Assembly (NCBI GenBank): GCA_014904845.1
Contig: MU119209.1
Coordinates: forward strand, 77,380 to 141,379
DNA length: 64,000 nt
Direction of reading: 5' to 3'
From: Acephala macrosclerotiorum
Lineage: Eukaryota > Ascomycota > Leotiomycetes > Helotiales > Mollisiaceae
A program made the position numbers and the translations under genes. The number at the start of each line of letters is the position of its first letter. Within the stretch, counting starts at the first letter, position 1. The notes under the pieces were generated by a model. That model was not told the DNA's origin. It ran no database searches and saw only the letters and a program-made list of their open reading frames with translations. Positions 36,965 to 47,799 of the stretch are shown one piece after another.

Positions 36965-37771
36965 CTAATATGGGGTATATCCTCGTCCACGATTGCCTCT
37001 GTAGCCGCCACGGTATCCACCTCCTCTTGGAGCGAAACCACCTCGTCCCATGTAACCACCACGACCTCTCGGAACACCTCTGCCGCCACGGCCACCACGG
37101 TTCATGCCAGGAACGTTTGTGCGCTTTGGAACAACCTGTAAAGGGCAATGATTAGCGAGGAACAATAGCAAAGAAAGGGAAGCCTGTCAAACCTTCAGGT
37201 TACGTCCACGAAAGACACTCTCGTTCAAGACAAGAGCTTGGGCGACGAGGCTTGGTTCTGAGAACTCCACATACGCATACCTGCATATCCTAGATTAGCA
37301 TCCATCTCTTGCCAGGTAGCGTTGATCATCAAAGATTCTTGACTTTCTCCGCCTAAACTTATATATCATCGGAGGAATCGTGAACGAACCCCTTGGGATG
37401 GCCAGTAAACTTGTCTAGCAGGATGGTGACACGGTTGATGGAGCCGCAACTCTGAAAGTGTGCCTGGATCTCCTCTGGCGAAGCAGCATAGTCGACGTTG
37501 CCCACGAAGATGCTTCTCGAGTCGATATCCTCTTTGTCTTCTCGCAGATCATTGGTTTGTTGGTCGAGCGTCGCTTGCATCTCTCGAAGCTTTGCTGCCT
37601 CCTCCTCCATCTCCGCAACCCGTCTCTTCATTGCTGAAATCTCCTCCTGGAATACATCGTCAGCATCATTCACAATAGCTCAGGGAAGTCGAGCGCATAG
37701 CATACCTCGTCGTTTCCTTCCTCTTCCGCAACCATAACATCCTCCTCTACCTTAGGGTCCGTGTCGGCCAT
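36965..37771 (-). CDS. PAB2: Nuclear poly(A)-binding protein Pab2 (PABPN1 family)
   Basis: Binds poly(A) tails in the nucleus and links mRNAs and snoRNAs to the exosome. Exons 37706-37771, 37390-37646, 37193-37280 and 36965-37135 give 193 residues. Domain order is the PABPN1 one: acidic N-terminus, coiled coil ([25 protein letters not shown]), one RRM, and an RGG tail. RNP2 is SIFVGNVDY and RNP1 is KGYAYVEF; intron 2 splits RNP1 at the Gly codon. The C-terminal RGG/RGGY segment is a likely arginine-methylation target. Introns 2 and 3 use GTTCGT and GTTTGA donors, fixed by the conserved frame on either side. Confidence 0.94.
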
Positions 37772-38582
37772 GATGAACAAAGAGCACCGTCGAAGTTTGC
37801 TGGGCGCAAGAAAGAAATAGGTTGTCGTGGGGAGGAAACAAGATGCGACGAGGTCTACATTATATAGCCGTTAGCGCAGCCTCGCCAAAAGCGGTGAATT
37901 CAATCTCTGTCAATAATCCAGACACTGAATCTGAAGCTTTGTAGATTCAACATCGGTCACCAGCCTACTTAGCTGCCAAGGGATATACAACAGCCGCTTT
38001 GAGTTTTGCAGTAGAAACAGGCAGCCTATCCAACAAGTATAAAGAATAATCAATTGATTCTATGACATACCTCTCTGCTATTTGATAAAATAGGTATCGT
38101 ATGGTGTTTACGGAATTATCTTCAAAAGCGCGGCCTGAGCAAGCAGTGGCGACACGAGGCTGCAGCGCAAGATTTCATCATTTCCGACTCCATGCCAAGA
38201 CACAAGCTCAGTGCACTACTCCACCAAGGCTGTAAGCTTCAAAACTCTTCAACATCTCCAGAACAGTATCCTTCTTCCCAATAGATCGAAATTTCTATCC
38301 CAAGACCTCTCTCGCTGGGAGCACATACGATTATTACATTAGCGCGTATAATAATCAAGGCAAAAGCAAGCAGGTTTACCTCCACTCAGCACCGATAAGA
38401 AACATGCGCCACGAAGCCTCCTCCCACGTTGATCACCCGCACCCACCGCTCCTCAATCATAAGAGAGCAGTCTCTCCAGCTCTAGCTCCAGCAAGTGCTA
38501 CACAACTCAACTACTTTTCCCAGTCAATTGTCCATTTCTCTCTACACCCAATAAGCAGTACACGAAGCTACCCCACCTCGCC
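37772..38582. other. Divergent promoter region, 811 bp
   Basis: Shared 5' flank of PAB2 and the proton-channel gene. The last 200 bp before 38583 are C/A-rich, as is common for fungal 5' leaders. Nothing else recognised. Confidence 0.45.
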
Positions 38583-39382
38583 ATGTCCTCTGACGCAACA
38601 GCCTCCCAACCCCTCCTCGGCGAGCCCTCAAGCTCCAACTCTCAATCCTCACCTCCAACAAATGGCAAGCAGCCCTCCTCTACAACAAAAGACAACCCCA
38701 AACGCCTCCAGCACCTGCACCAATACTGCCGCAACTCCGTAAAAGCCTTCCTCTCCTCACCCGCTCAGCACTACACAGTCCTCTCCCTCGTATCTTTCGA
38801 CTTGCTTGGGATCTTCGCAGACATCATCATAAATTTATACCAATGTGATGAAGGGGATTTCGCGGGCCCGCGGTGGAATGATGTCAGAGAGGGGTTGGGG
38901 ATTGCAGGGTTGGTGTTTAGTTGTTTGTTTATGTTGGAATTGATACTTAGTGTTTGGGCTTTTGGCTGGAGGTGAGCTTCTGTTCCTCTCTTCTCCCTAT
39001 CCTCGTCTTTATACTTTTCTTTTCTCCATATCGCAATGTTTCTCCTGAAAATACCATACACTAAATTCCTCTTCACAGCTATTTCAAATCTAAATTCCAC
39101 TGCTTCGACGCAGCCGTCATAGTAGCAGGCTTCATAACCGACGTCCTCCTGCACGGCGTCCTCGAAGAAGTCGCCTCCCTAGTCGTCATCCTCCGTCTCT
39201 GGCGCTTCTTCAAAATCATAGAGGAATTTAGTGTTGGCGCTGAGGAGCAGATGGATGGATTGAATCTGAGGATTGAGCAGTTGGAGACGGAGAATGAGGA
39301 TTTGAGGAGGGAATTGAAGAAGCAGAAGGGGACGTTGGATGAGGAGGAGGAGATAGGGTTTCAGAGTGGTAGCAGTGCTTAG
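38583..39382 (+). CDS. Voltage-gated proton channel, Hv1 type
   Basis: Voltage-sensor-only channel expected to extrude protons across the plasma membrane. Exons 38583-38971 and 39079-39382 give 230 residues. Four helices are visible: S1 near 62-86 with D73 at the selectivity position (VSFDLLG), S2 near 103-128 with E119, S3 near 131-155 with D140 (HCFDAAVIV), and S4 near 160-178 reading VVILRLWRFFKII. S4 keeps R169 and R172 at three-residue spacing, with Lys (K175) where animal channels have the third arginine. A heptad-like coiled coil follows (QMDGLNLRIEQLETENEDLRREL, about 187-210), as in dimeric Hv1. There is no pore domain, so it is not a K, Na or Ca channel. The cytosolic N-terminus is Ser/Pro/Gln-rich. 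Confidence 0.86.
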
Positions 39383-40002
39383 AAATAAGTGAGATGTAGG
39401 GAGGGAGTTTGAGAGCGGTGATGAGGATTTGGGCCGTGGTTAGGTGAGAACCTCCATGGCATATTCTATGGAACGATGTTATGGATGGATAAAGCGTAAT
39501 GTTGGTCATTTGGTCATGCGATTATGCTTGCAATTACCTCTTAAGGGGCGACGAATTTGGATCTCTAGGTACCACAGCCTGTAGCTGCGTATTCAGAATG
39601 TCTTAAGAGATCTAGTACATTCAAGTTTGGTCCGAAATTGTTCAAGGCAGTCACGGCATTGCCTGATTGAATTGTACAGAATTCCTACTTGGATGTTGAG
39701 ATGTGTTTCAAGATGCGGGGGTTGTCCATGGTACATTTTGAGAAGGCAATGTACGATTGGAATGTTAGAATTTGCAAAGCCGAGATTATCCCGGGTATCT
39801 AGTACAATCGAATCACACAATATGATGAGGTGTGAAGCGTAATATTGGTATTTCTATCATACAACAATTCTATCGAAGAGAAAGGTTTCTAGGTCCTTCG
39901 TATGCAACAACAGCGCCTTAGCCGAAGCGCAGAAACAAACATAGCTATACTTATACGTCTTCACCAATTTTTGGTTGTAAATATCCATCATCGAGTCGAG
40001 CT
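39383..40002. other. Convergent 3' flank, 620 bp
   Basis: Tail-to-tail spacer between the proton channel and the Ahc1-like gene. No gene, repeat or RNA recognised. Confidence 0.45.
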
Positions 40003-41901
40003 CTAAACCTTCCGACCCTTTCTCTCTCTTGTAACATCCTTGACTGGACTCACAAAAGTGACGTGTTTGTGCTTGTCCTCTTTCTTCAGCCGCACTGCAT
40101 CACTTCCGCTTCCCGATCGATTCCTTATGACAGTTCTGGGAACTACCTTCTCTCCGTCATCCTCGAACTGTATCTCCGCCACGCTATCATCATCCTCATC
40201 CTCCGAGGCAGCGCTCTCCGCATCATCACCTTCGTCGTACTCGCCATCGTCACTGACCAAGCTGGGCGCATTGTTGCTTGTAATTGTGTTAGGGCTAAGG
40301 TCAAGAAGTGACGGTCCATCAAGCATCTCCACATCAACATCGACCAACCGAGACTCTGGAGAATGCTCAGGGTGAGAGTGGGTCAGACCTGAAGGCTCAG
40401 AGGTATTTGTAGAAGGTTTTGTGTTGATAACTGGTATCGCATGAGATAGTCTTGGTGATATGCCGCTCAAAGCTGATTGTCGTGGATTTATGCCTTTGCT
40501 GCTACTTGGCCGACCTAGAGGTGCCGGGGACACGCCAGCTCGAGCTGGCATACGCATTGGTGGGAGTGGTGAATTTGCGCCATCAAACCCTCCGATAGCC
40601 CGTGGAGTCGTGTCCGGCTCTGCCTCGGAATCTTCATCCTGTGAGGACAACTCATCCAGGTCAATCTTCTGCTTAGCCTCGCCAACGGCCTCATCCAAGT
40701 TCCCACCAAAGCCCTTGCTACGCATGAGCTCCGAAAGATGCGGTGTGAAAGACGAAGGAACAAAGCTGTGGCTTGGCGTGGCTGGTGTTCTGGTCACCTT
40801 CACCGGTGTCGAGGTCGCGCTAGTCGGTATTGAAGTTATACCAGGAAGTTTGCCCTCAATAAACAATTTCCTGGAAGCTTCAATGCGAGATAGCAGTGCA
40901 GCATACGCTTCTCTTTCTGGTGGAGCGCTTCGGATCATCGGATGCACAAGATTGTTGGCCGTTAGACTCTTCTCCTCGCCAACGATGCCACCAACCTCGT
41001 CAAGTTCAATAGCCTGTCCACTTGCAACTGCAGCTTCTTCGTGACTCTTGAATTCGATCTTGTGAGCAATACGGCAATGATTGATAAAACCTTGAGTGCT
41101 GGAAAAGTTGTCTCGGTGACATTCAGGACAGACAAGTTTGACCCATTGACCATCTCCACGCTTGAGAATACAAGGTCCAGCCTTCTCTTTGGGTTGAGCG
41201 TAGCCGCTAGGAAGAGCTTGAAATTTTTGAGCCGTAGAGCCTCTTTGAGATCTCGATTTGCTGGCGGGCATAGCTCCTTCAGCGATGCTGTGTCTCGTCG
41301 CACGACCCTCCGGTACTGTTTTCCCGGCACGTGATTCATCAAGACTTCGTTGCCACTCAACCTGCACGCCATCGAAACTGGGATCCGGAATGAGCCACTT
41401 GGCGTAATGTCTCGAGTAGGGACCATCAGTGACCCCGAAAGGTGCAGCCCATTGCGGTACTTTCTCTTTCTGACCAAGGACTGGACCAGCCCCGTTGCTG
41501 ATGTTGAGCATCGACTTGGGAGTACCCTGAGAGACTGGATAAGGAATCAAATGACAACGACGAAGCTGCTCCAATGCGACTTGACACTTGGCGAGCTCTT
41601 GGTTGATCAGGCGTAGCTCTTTGTGCTTCAACAGAATCTCCAGACTGAACTGAGACTCTATAACATCATGTATCCGACTCGGATCGATAGTTGCCGCTGA
41701 CTCCTGTCTCCCATTCACTCCGACTTGACCATTACTCTCGAGGTCGGACACAGTTGCCTGGTCTTCTAACACAGTACTGGCTCTCCTTCGCTTCGCGTTG
41801 GGTAGAACTCCATGCGCTACCTCCGTAACCATGTCAACCTCTCTCTTTCGCTTTGGCAGAGAGTCGGGAGGCATCTCGACCACAGGTGTGGCATGCGCCA
41901 T
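40003..41901 (-). CDS. Ahc1-like C2H2 zinc-finger protein (ADA acetyltransferase complex type)
   Basis: Probable chromatin protein of the Ahc1-like C2H2 family; Ahc1 is a structural subunit of the yeast ADA histone acetyltransferase complex. Orthology is inferred from the finger block. Single exon, 632 residues from ATG 41901, which has a strong context (AAGATGG). The same frame is open to another ATG at 41982, giving 27 more residues. The finger is CPECHRDNFSSTQGFINHC..H with C258, C261, H275 and H280. It is followed by KIEFKSHEEAAVASG, a conserved extension. Upstream is a helical block (SQFSLEILLKHKELRLINQEL) and the WAAPFGVTDGPYSRHYAKWLIPD segment. The C-terminal 250 residues are Ser/Pro-rich, ending in an acidic cluster and a basic tail. 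Confidence 0.78.
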   Translation of the reverse strand: MAHATPVVEMPPDSLPKRKREVDMVTEVAHGVLPNAKRRRASTVLEDQATVSDLESNGQVGVNGRQESAATIDPSRIHDVIESQFSLEILLKHKELRLINQELAKCQVALEQLRRCHLIPYPVSQGTPKSMLNISNGAGPVLGQKEKVPQWAAPFGVTDGPYSRHYAKWLIPDPSFDGVQVEWQRSLDESRAGKTVPEGRATRHSIAEGAMPASKSRSQRGSTAQKFQALPSGYAQPKEKAGPCILKRGDGQWVKLVCPECHRDNFSSTQGFINHCRIAHKIEFKSHEEAAVASGQAIELDEVGGIVGEEKSLTANNLVHPMIRSAPPEREAYAALLSRIEASRKLFIEGKLPGITSIPTSATSTPVKVTRTPATPSHSFVPSSFTPHLSELMRSKGFGGNLDEAVGEAKQKIDLDELSSQDEDSEAEPDTTPRAIGGFDGANSPLPPMRMPARAGVSPAPLGRPSSSKGINPRQSALSGISPRLSHAIPVINTKPSTNTSEPSGLTHSHPEHSPESRLVDVDVEMLDGPSLLDLSPNTITSNNAPSLVSDDGEYDEGDDAESAASEDEDDDSVAEIQFEDDGEKVVPRTVIRNRSGSGSDAVRLKKEDKHKHVTFVSPVKDVTRERKGRKV

Positions 41902-44086
41902 CTTTTGTTCTGCCACTCCATCTACCACCTTGTCGCAACCCCTAGATTCGGAGAGCCAAGTAAATGACCCGAACATTCGCATACGGGTTTGTAGCGTTGA
42001 AGTAGGTTGATGCGTGGCGCGACCAGGCGCTTTGGTTGAAGGAGTGAGGATCTCAAAGGTGAATGACTCTTATTGCGCAGTCATGGGGCTTCGTGGAAGT
42101 GGATGTTGGTGGTGCTATTGTCGCAAAGATCGCGATATTCGCTAGCGCGGTCAGCGGGTTTCGCTGACGTCGATACGAGACCCCTTTAAATCGACCCAAA
42201 AAACAACCCCAACAATCCTACAATGGTGATAAAAAGTTTGTACAAGAAGGTCGTCAATTACAAATCGCGTCGCGCAAATGGAGAATCGTGAAAAGAGTGC
42301 GTAGAAAAAGGGATGGCCGTTGCGGCGCGAGTTGTTGTGGAGGGAAAGTGTTGCTGGTTTGCGACCGACGATGGTTGGCGTGGAAGGAGTGATGATGACG
42401 AATCTGGGCCGGATGAAGGAAGAAAGGGTATGAAGTTGTTGCGATTAAAAGAAATAAGAAGGTGCGCACGAAAAAGGAGGAGGGTTATTAAACGGAAACA
42501 GCTGTTGATAAGCTTCAAGAAAGGTGGTTTGGGTGTTGTGGTGGTATGAAGGAGAGAAAGGTAAAAAGGTGAAGGGGTGAAGTGTGAAGGGTGAAGGGTG
42601 GATGAAGGTTGGATTCGTTGCTGGAAATGGGAGCAACAGGCTGCTGCTGAGGGCAGGGCGCAAGTTCTGGCGGGTGCAAGTAAGTGAGTGGCTGCTCAAT
42701 CCGCATTCCAAGACGCTAAATTTATGGGCGGCGAGCAAGCCCCCATGCACATGCATGCGCTAACGCAGTCGGGACAAGGTTGGAAAGTGGAGGCGTTGCT
42801 TCAAATAGAGCAGCTCGCTCGTGATTGGCCGCACCGTTTTCGACAAGACCTCGCTCAGAAAAGCCGGGTCTGCCGTGGTGGCCGCCCCAGTGGATCTGTA
42901 CTGTACTGTACCGGACTGGACTGGTACGGTACTGCAGACGACGCTCCAGCCTGGGCAATTCATGCACAGGTCCATCACCACATACGATACCAATATCACA
43001 CATCTAAGTGGTTGTGTGTCCAAAGCAGATGTTGGAGATGAGCGTGAGAAAGAGAGATCTGTATCAAGTGTCGCTTATAGCCTGCGCGATCAGAAGAGAT
43101 CGTGTACCGTGCTCTACAGGTACGGAGAGTGCTGACACACTCGGATCCGGTCTTCTATCCTGCCGGCTCGCTCCTCTGCGTGCGTGCGAGTGCTGTTCTG
43201 AACGAGTGAGATAAAGACCTCATCGCAAAAGGGCCTAGGCCGCGCGGATGTCAGCTCAAATGTTCCCCAGTGGTCCTCGAATAGGAGGCACATCTTTCCA
43301 CAGGTACACTTGCGCGTGCGTTAGTTGCGTTTGCTGCCCCATGAAAGCGCCTCCAGTCAACGGCCAGAACCTGAGACGATCCTTGGTGCGCATCCTTGCA
43401 CAAGCTTAACGTGCAATGATGAGCAGGCTGGCAAGGTGTGCACGCAGCCGTCTGGCCGTGTAGCCATTATTACGAGGCTGCCTTGTCTTGCGCAACGCAT
43501 TCGTTACTTTACTCGTTCCAGCTGCTGCTGCTGCCGTGGGTCTTTTGGATGTTTGTAAAGGCAAAGAAGTCCCTGATGAATAAGTAAAAAGTCTAGGAAG
43601 CAACATTGTCGGTTATCCTGCCAGAAAAAATATAATCATGCGCCCTTTTTGTCTTCGTCGAATAAATCTTCCGAGGCTGTCGATGAAACTACAGACGCTG
43701 CCACACTGAAAACGGCCCCACACGCATGGAAGACGAGGGGCAAGTGTGACAGTTTCTACACATCTGTTCTGCCTGATATTAGGTCCCCCACCATATCATA
43801 TCAGCATTCAAAAGTGTCTGGAGGGTGAGATATTTTTCCATGGTGGTGTCACCAAGCAATTCTTCCTCGGCATGTGACGAGGCTTCCGCGCTGAGTGAGG
43901 CTACACTCTCCCCACGTTCTGAATAGTTCTGATCTGCGGGGGATCAGTGCCTGCAAAAGCTTGCTTTTCATCACACAAACTGTGTTGGTCCCTAGTCGGT
44001 CATTGCCAAGACTGTATTTGCTTCCAGACAACGGAGTTTCAGGGAAACTCCTTGCGTTTCCTCACCCAAACTCTCTCCGGAGTTGT
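41902..44086. other. Gene-free stretch, 2.2 kb
   Basis: 5' flank of the Ahc1-like gene up to the 3' end of the next minus-strand gene. The part 42230-42660 is strongly purine-rich on the plus strand. The part 42700-43250 is GC-richer and holds a strong inverted repeat (listed separately). Open frames on both strands look like shadows. No transposon remnant or RNA gene could be supported. Confidence 0.45.
42903..42932. repeat. Inverted repeat, 10 bp arms, 10 nt loop
   Basis: Left arm GTACTGTACC (42903-42912) and right arm GGTACGGTAC (42923-42932) pair at nine of ten positions, plus one G:T pair. The loop is GGACTGGACT. The left arm is extended by another GTACT unit upstream. It could be a binding site for a dimeric regulator or a transcript hairpin; neither is shown. 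Confidence 0.7.
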
Positions 44087-45530
44087 CTACAAACTCTGAT
44101 AATCAACGGGCGATTCTAGCGAGGCTAGTATCCTCTCTATAGATGGTAAGAGTTCCATTAAACATTCCACACTAGACCGAATGAGAAAGGCTGCGTCCTC
44201 GATGCTGTATTCAGCGTCATTTGTCCATTCGTCCTCGACCGATACTGAATTATGCTGTCCGTGACTAGTACCGAAGATGTTCTGTTCAGTGCGCCGCAGC
44301 AAGTTCATCAAAGCCGTAACCTGTTCATTCACGTTTGAGTCGGTGTAAGTTTGGCCAAGAGCCGGCAAGACATCTAGAGAAAGTCAGTCTTGTCTAGTGC
44401 GGGTTTATTCGCTTGACTTACACTCAACTAGAACCCTGCTCAATGCGGATGTCAGGTCGATGACAGTAGTTTGAATTGCTTCGGACTCTGCCAGAACCGC
44501 ATCTAATTGTCCCTCTTCAAACGTGGCTTCCCAAAGATGAAGTCGGCCCAAATCTTCTAGTAAAACACGAGACGAGGTCTTCAGCTCGGGAGAACTTGCT
44601 ATCAGAGGTGCCAGGCTTTTGAACAATGTGGTAGTTTTGTGATATAGTACAACTCCCAGGTTTGCGCTGCCGAACTCTAGCGCCTCGAGCCTTTCAGTGA
44701 TATCCTGCTCGACTTTTTCAATGCCTGTTGAGTTGGCATTGATCATCTCTCCAATGTCCCGTTCGATTTCACGACTGGTTGCAGCGTCGAGCTCCTGGTC
44801 CTGCTCGTAGATGAAACTACCAATGCCGAAAGTTTCGATGGTGTCAGGGTTCATGGATTCTTCAACGGAGGCACGTCTGGGCGAGCATGCATAGAACAGA
44901 TCCCTCTCGTTGCTCGGTCGGATTCTGGCTTGAAGGCTCTTCACATAAGCCATTATCGACATCGTAGACTCCGTAGAAGCGACAGAGCCAGCAAAACTTG
45001 TTCTTCTATTGAATCCGGGACGAGCACTGAATGGATTCGTACTCCTACCCTCCCAAGATTCTGCAGTTGATGCTTGGAGATTGGCATTCTCTACAGAATC
45101 CAGGATCTCCAAATTCTTGCCAGGTGTTCGCCCTCTGTGATTCCATATTAGTGTAGTGCTGGCTGCAGCCACAGCAAACAGCCTTACACGCCGCATGTGC
45201 TGAGATGTCGCGACTATGTGGTTCGATACTAGGTCTCCTCAAGCTGTCAAATGCTTTGCCCAGGCGTGCGGACCTGTCCTTGAACCACCCTTGGAAAGCT
45301 AGACCGCAACGAGAAAGGGGGTTGCGGCTACCCTTGGCATGATCTCTTCGAGTCTGGAGCTCCAATGTGCGCGACAAAGGATAGTGCCGCTCTCGTGGAC
45401 AATAATCGAGAGGTCACAACGAGGCTGCAGTATTTGGAGGAAGCAGACTTCGACGATGGACCTTGTCGTTGCTTCAAACTTGAAGTCTTGTGGGTGAGGG
45501 GGAGGTACACTTTAACGAAGCAAACAACAT
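44087..45530 (-). CDS. Unrecognised fungal helical protein, 5' part tentative
   Basis: I cannot name this protein. The 3' two exons are firm: 44422-45134 and 44087-44373, joined at a GTAAGT..TAG intron that turns VLVE into VLVEYVLPALGQTYTD. They encode a helical protein with LVLYHKTTTLF-like and LLEDLGRLHLWEATFEEGQLD blocks, reminiscent of helical N-terminal regions found in fungal proteins of unknown role. An upstream exon ending at 45190 adds SARLGKAFDSLRRPSIEPHSRDISAHAA. No ATG lies in that exon's frame. A model starting at 45530 with a GTTTGA donor totals 417 codons but is a guess; translation from an internal Met or a broken 5' end is also possible. Divergent from the DUF7580 gene. Confidence 0.5.
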
Positions 45531-45802
45531 CGAAGCTATGCAAGAGTATTCGAGAATCTGTAAGAGTGAGCAAAGAGTTCCATGGAAGGTGCGGCAAGCA
45601 TGCGTTGACACGCAGTATTTCGCTAGCCCGATTTGGCCGGCCAGAGTCGTGGCTTGTTGGCTGCAGAACCTCCTCCACGTCAGTAAAACTCGAGCAGAAT
45701 GCAACAACACACGGATTTGTCTCTCAGGTCCTCTATCATGTGGATAGTGGGAGTTGAATCCATACATGTCAAGAACGGCAGGCAATCGTTAGTTAATCTG
45801 GC

Positions 45803-47735
45803 ATGGCGGAAGTTGCAGCTCTAGGGCTTGTCTTGGGGGTGCTACCCCTCATTGTATCAGCAATCGAGGACTATGAGAACGTTTGCCGTCCAATTGGGCA
45901 CTGGAGAAACTATGCGCTGGAATCGGTGCAAATACAGCAGAAACTCGGTGTGGAGAAAACCATCTTCATCGCGGAATGCAAACTTTTGCTCCAGACGACG
46001 TTGAGCACATCCCTTGCGGGTCAAATGGTGGCAGATATCCGACATGCGGCATGGATGGACAAAGAGCTCAATGATACCCTTACTGAATACATGGCTGGCT
46101 ATAAAGGTCATTTCAGCAAAGTGGTTGAGGACATTCGGAAGGAAGTTCTTGAAATCGAGGAACTCTGCCAAGAATACGGAATTGTTGACAAGGAGGTCAC
46201 GACCAAATCCCAGGTGGGTCATATTTATCCGCCCTGCGAATTGATCTAAAGGCCGGGTGATCCTCCTCGTGTTGCGGGTAACTAATTTCATCTTCCCGCA
46301 GACTAGCCATTTCCATGGGTATTGGCGACCCAAAGTCAGCAAGCTCAAGTACTCATTCGGTGCTTCACGACTTAAGGAGAAGCTACACGGATTAGAGAGC
46401 CAAAGGCACCTATTCGTGGAGATCTCGAGTCAGATCAGAGAGTCCATCAAATTGTCTGCTGCAAACGCCATTCCAAGGAGAACGAAGCGTGCTGGCTCCT
46501 CCAAAACTTGCGAATATCAAACTATCCAGGAAGCTTCTAAGGAGCTTTATGAAGCACTTAGCAAGGCCTGTGATTGTCATGATGAACATTCGCTACATAT
46601 ACGGCTGAATACACGTCATTCTCTGAAAGCACCAGGGATTCGCTTCAATCTGGGACTTCATGCAGCAGAGCAAAGTCCAACCTGGATTGTCATCGAATCT
46701 ATGTCCAAGTCGATATCTGTCGAACAGGAATACTCCTCGCGCACATCTTCAGCTCAGTTTCCTGCCTCGAAACGGAATCTGCCAAATCTTTTTGGAACAC
46801 AAAATATCCAGCATCGTTCCGTACATGTTGAAAGGGTGTCTCGTATTCGTATCCAACGAAGCTCTGTTTGGCAATGCCCCTTGTGGCCAGAAGATGTCAA
46901 GTTCCAGGCAACCGAGCAAGCTCAAGCTTCACCTCTCGATCTTTCCACGCACCGTAAAATTTGCCACCAACTACGGCAGCATGTCGATGAAAAACTGTCA
47001 TTTTCGCAAGATGAAAGGTGCCTCGGATATCTTGAGACAGAGTCCAATCGGCATCATCTCTATTACACACCTGAGCAGCTCTCCTCTCCTCGCTCCGATC
47101 CAGTATCGCTGTCTCACCTCATGTCGAAAGACGTCCGCCATTCGCCATTAGGAGATCTGAATCTGTACGAAAAGTTCAGGCTGGCAAGACAGCTTTCTGA
47201 AGCAGTGCTTCATTACCATCCGACTCCAGTGATGAGAAGGCCTTGGCGGAGCGACGATGTAATATTCTTCGGCAATGACTTGACAAACACTCAGCAACGG
47301 CCCTCCATCGCGGATCCTCACTTAAAAGTCCAGATCGGAAACAGAGAACTCAATACATGCCCATACCAGAGCTTGGACGAAGATGCTTTCAGCCCTCGAA
47401 ATCCTCATCTCTTCGCACTCGCATTGCTTTTATTCGAGATCGGCTACCAAACATCCATCGAAGACCTTCATTTTCAATTCAGATCATTAGGGGCAACTTC
47501 GGAAAATCAGAGACACTATAACCTCATCCTCAAAGTCTGCAAGAACTTCATGAGCGCCAAGACTGGGATTCCTTATAAAGTTATAGTCTACAAGTGTTTG
47601 AACTGTGACTTTGGAACAGGTGAAGACGATCTCTCAAGTGCCAATCTTCAAAGAGCTTTTTATGAGCATGTTGTTTGTGTACTTGAGCAACTGGAAAGAG
47701 AGCAGGAGGAAATTTATGGAGGAGATTTGTGTTGA
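45803..47735 (+). CDS. DUF7580-domain fungal protein
   Basis: Filamentous-fungus protein of unknown function. Exons 45803-46213 and 46302-47735 give 614 residues; the 88 bp intron joins TTKSQ to TSHFHGYWRPKVSKLKYSFG. The N-terminus MAEVAALGLVLGVLPLIVSAIEDYE is a hydrophobic helix typical of this family and of HeLo-like or STAND-protein N-termini. The rest of the first 250 residues is helical. The C-terminal region (about 380-600; LYEKFRLARQLSEAVLHYH, WRSDDVIFFG, LHLFALALLLFEIGY-like) has the layout of a degenerate kinase-like fold, as described for DUF7580. I see no intact catalytic Asp or metal-binding triplet. An immunity or heterokaryon role is only speculation by analogy. Confidence 0.78.
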
Positions 47736-47799
47736 GAGAACCAAGCTATCTTAAAAGAAGCAACTGGAAGGAACATCGTCATCATCCACAGCACTCGTG

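Noticed and set aside
42313..42549. Arg/Lys-rich plus-strand frame
   Set aside because: It follows from a purine-rich strand bias; the complementary strand is open too and neither has conserved content.
45289..45332. A 42 bp GTAGCC intron to repair the 5' part of the 44-45.5 kb minus-strand gene
   Set aside because: Phases do not match: splicing there runs into a stop codon soon after.
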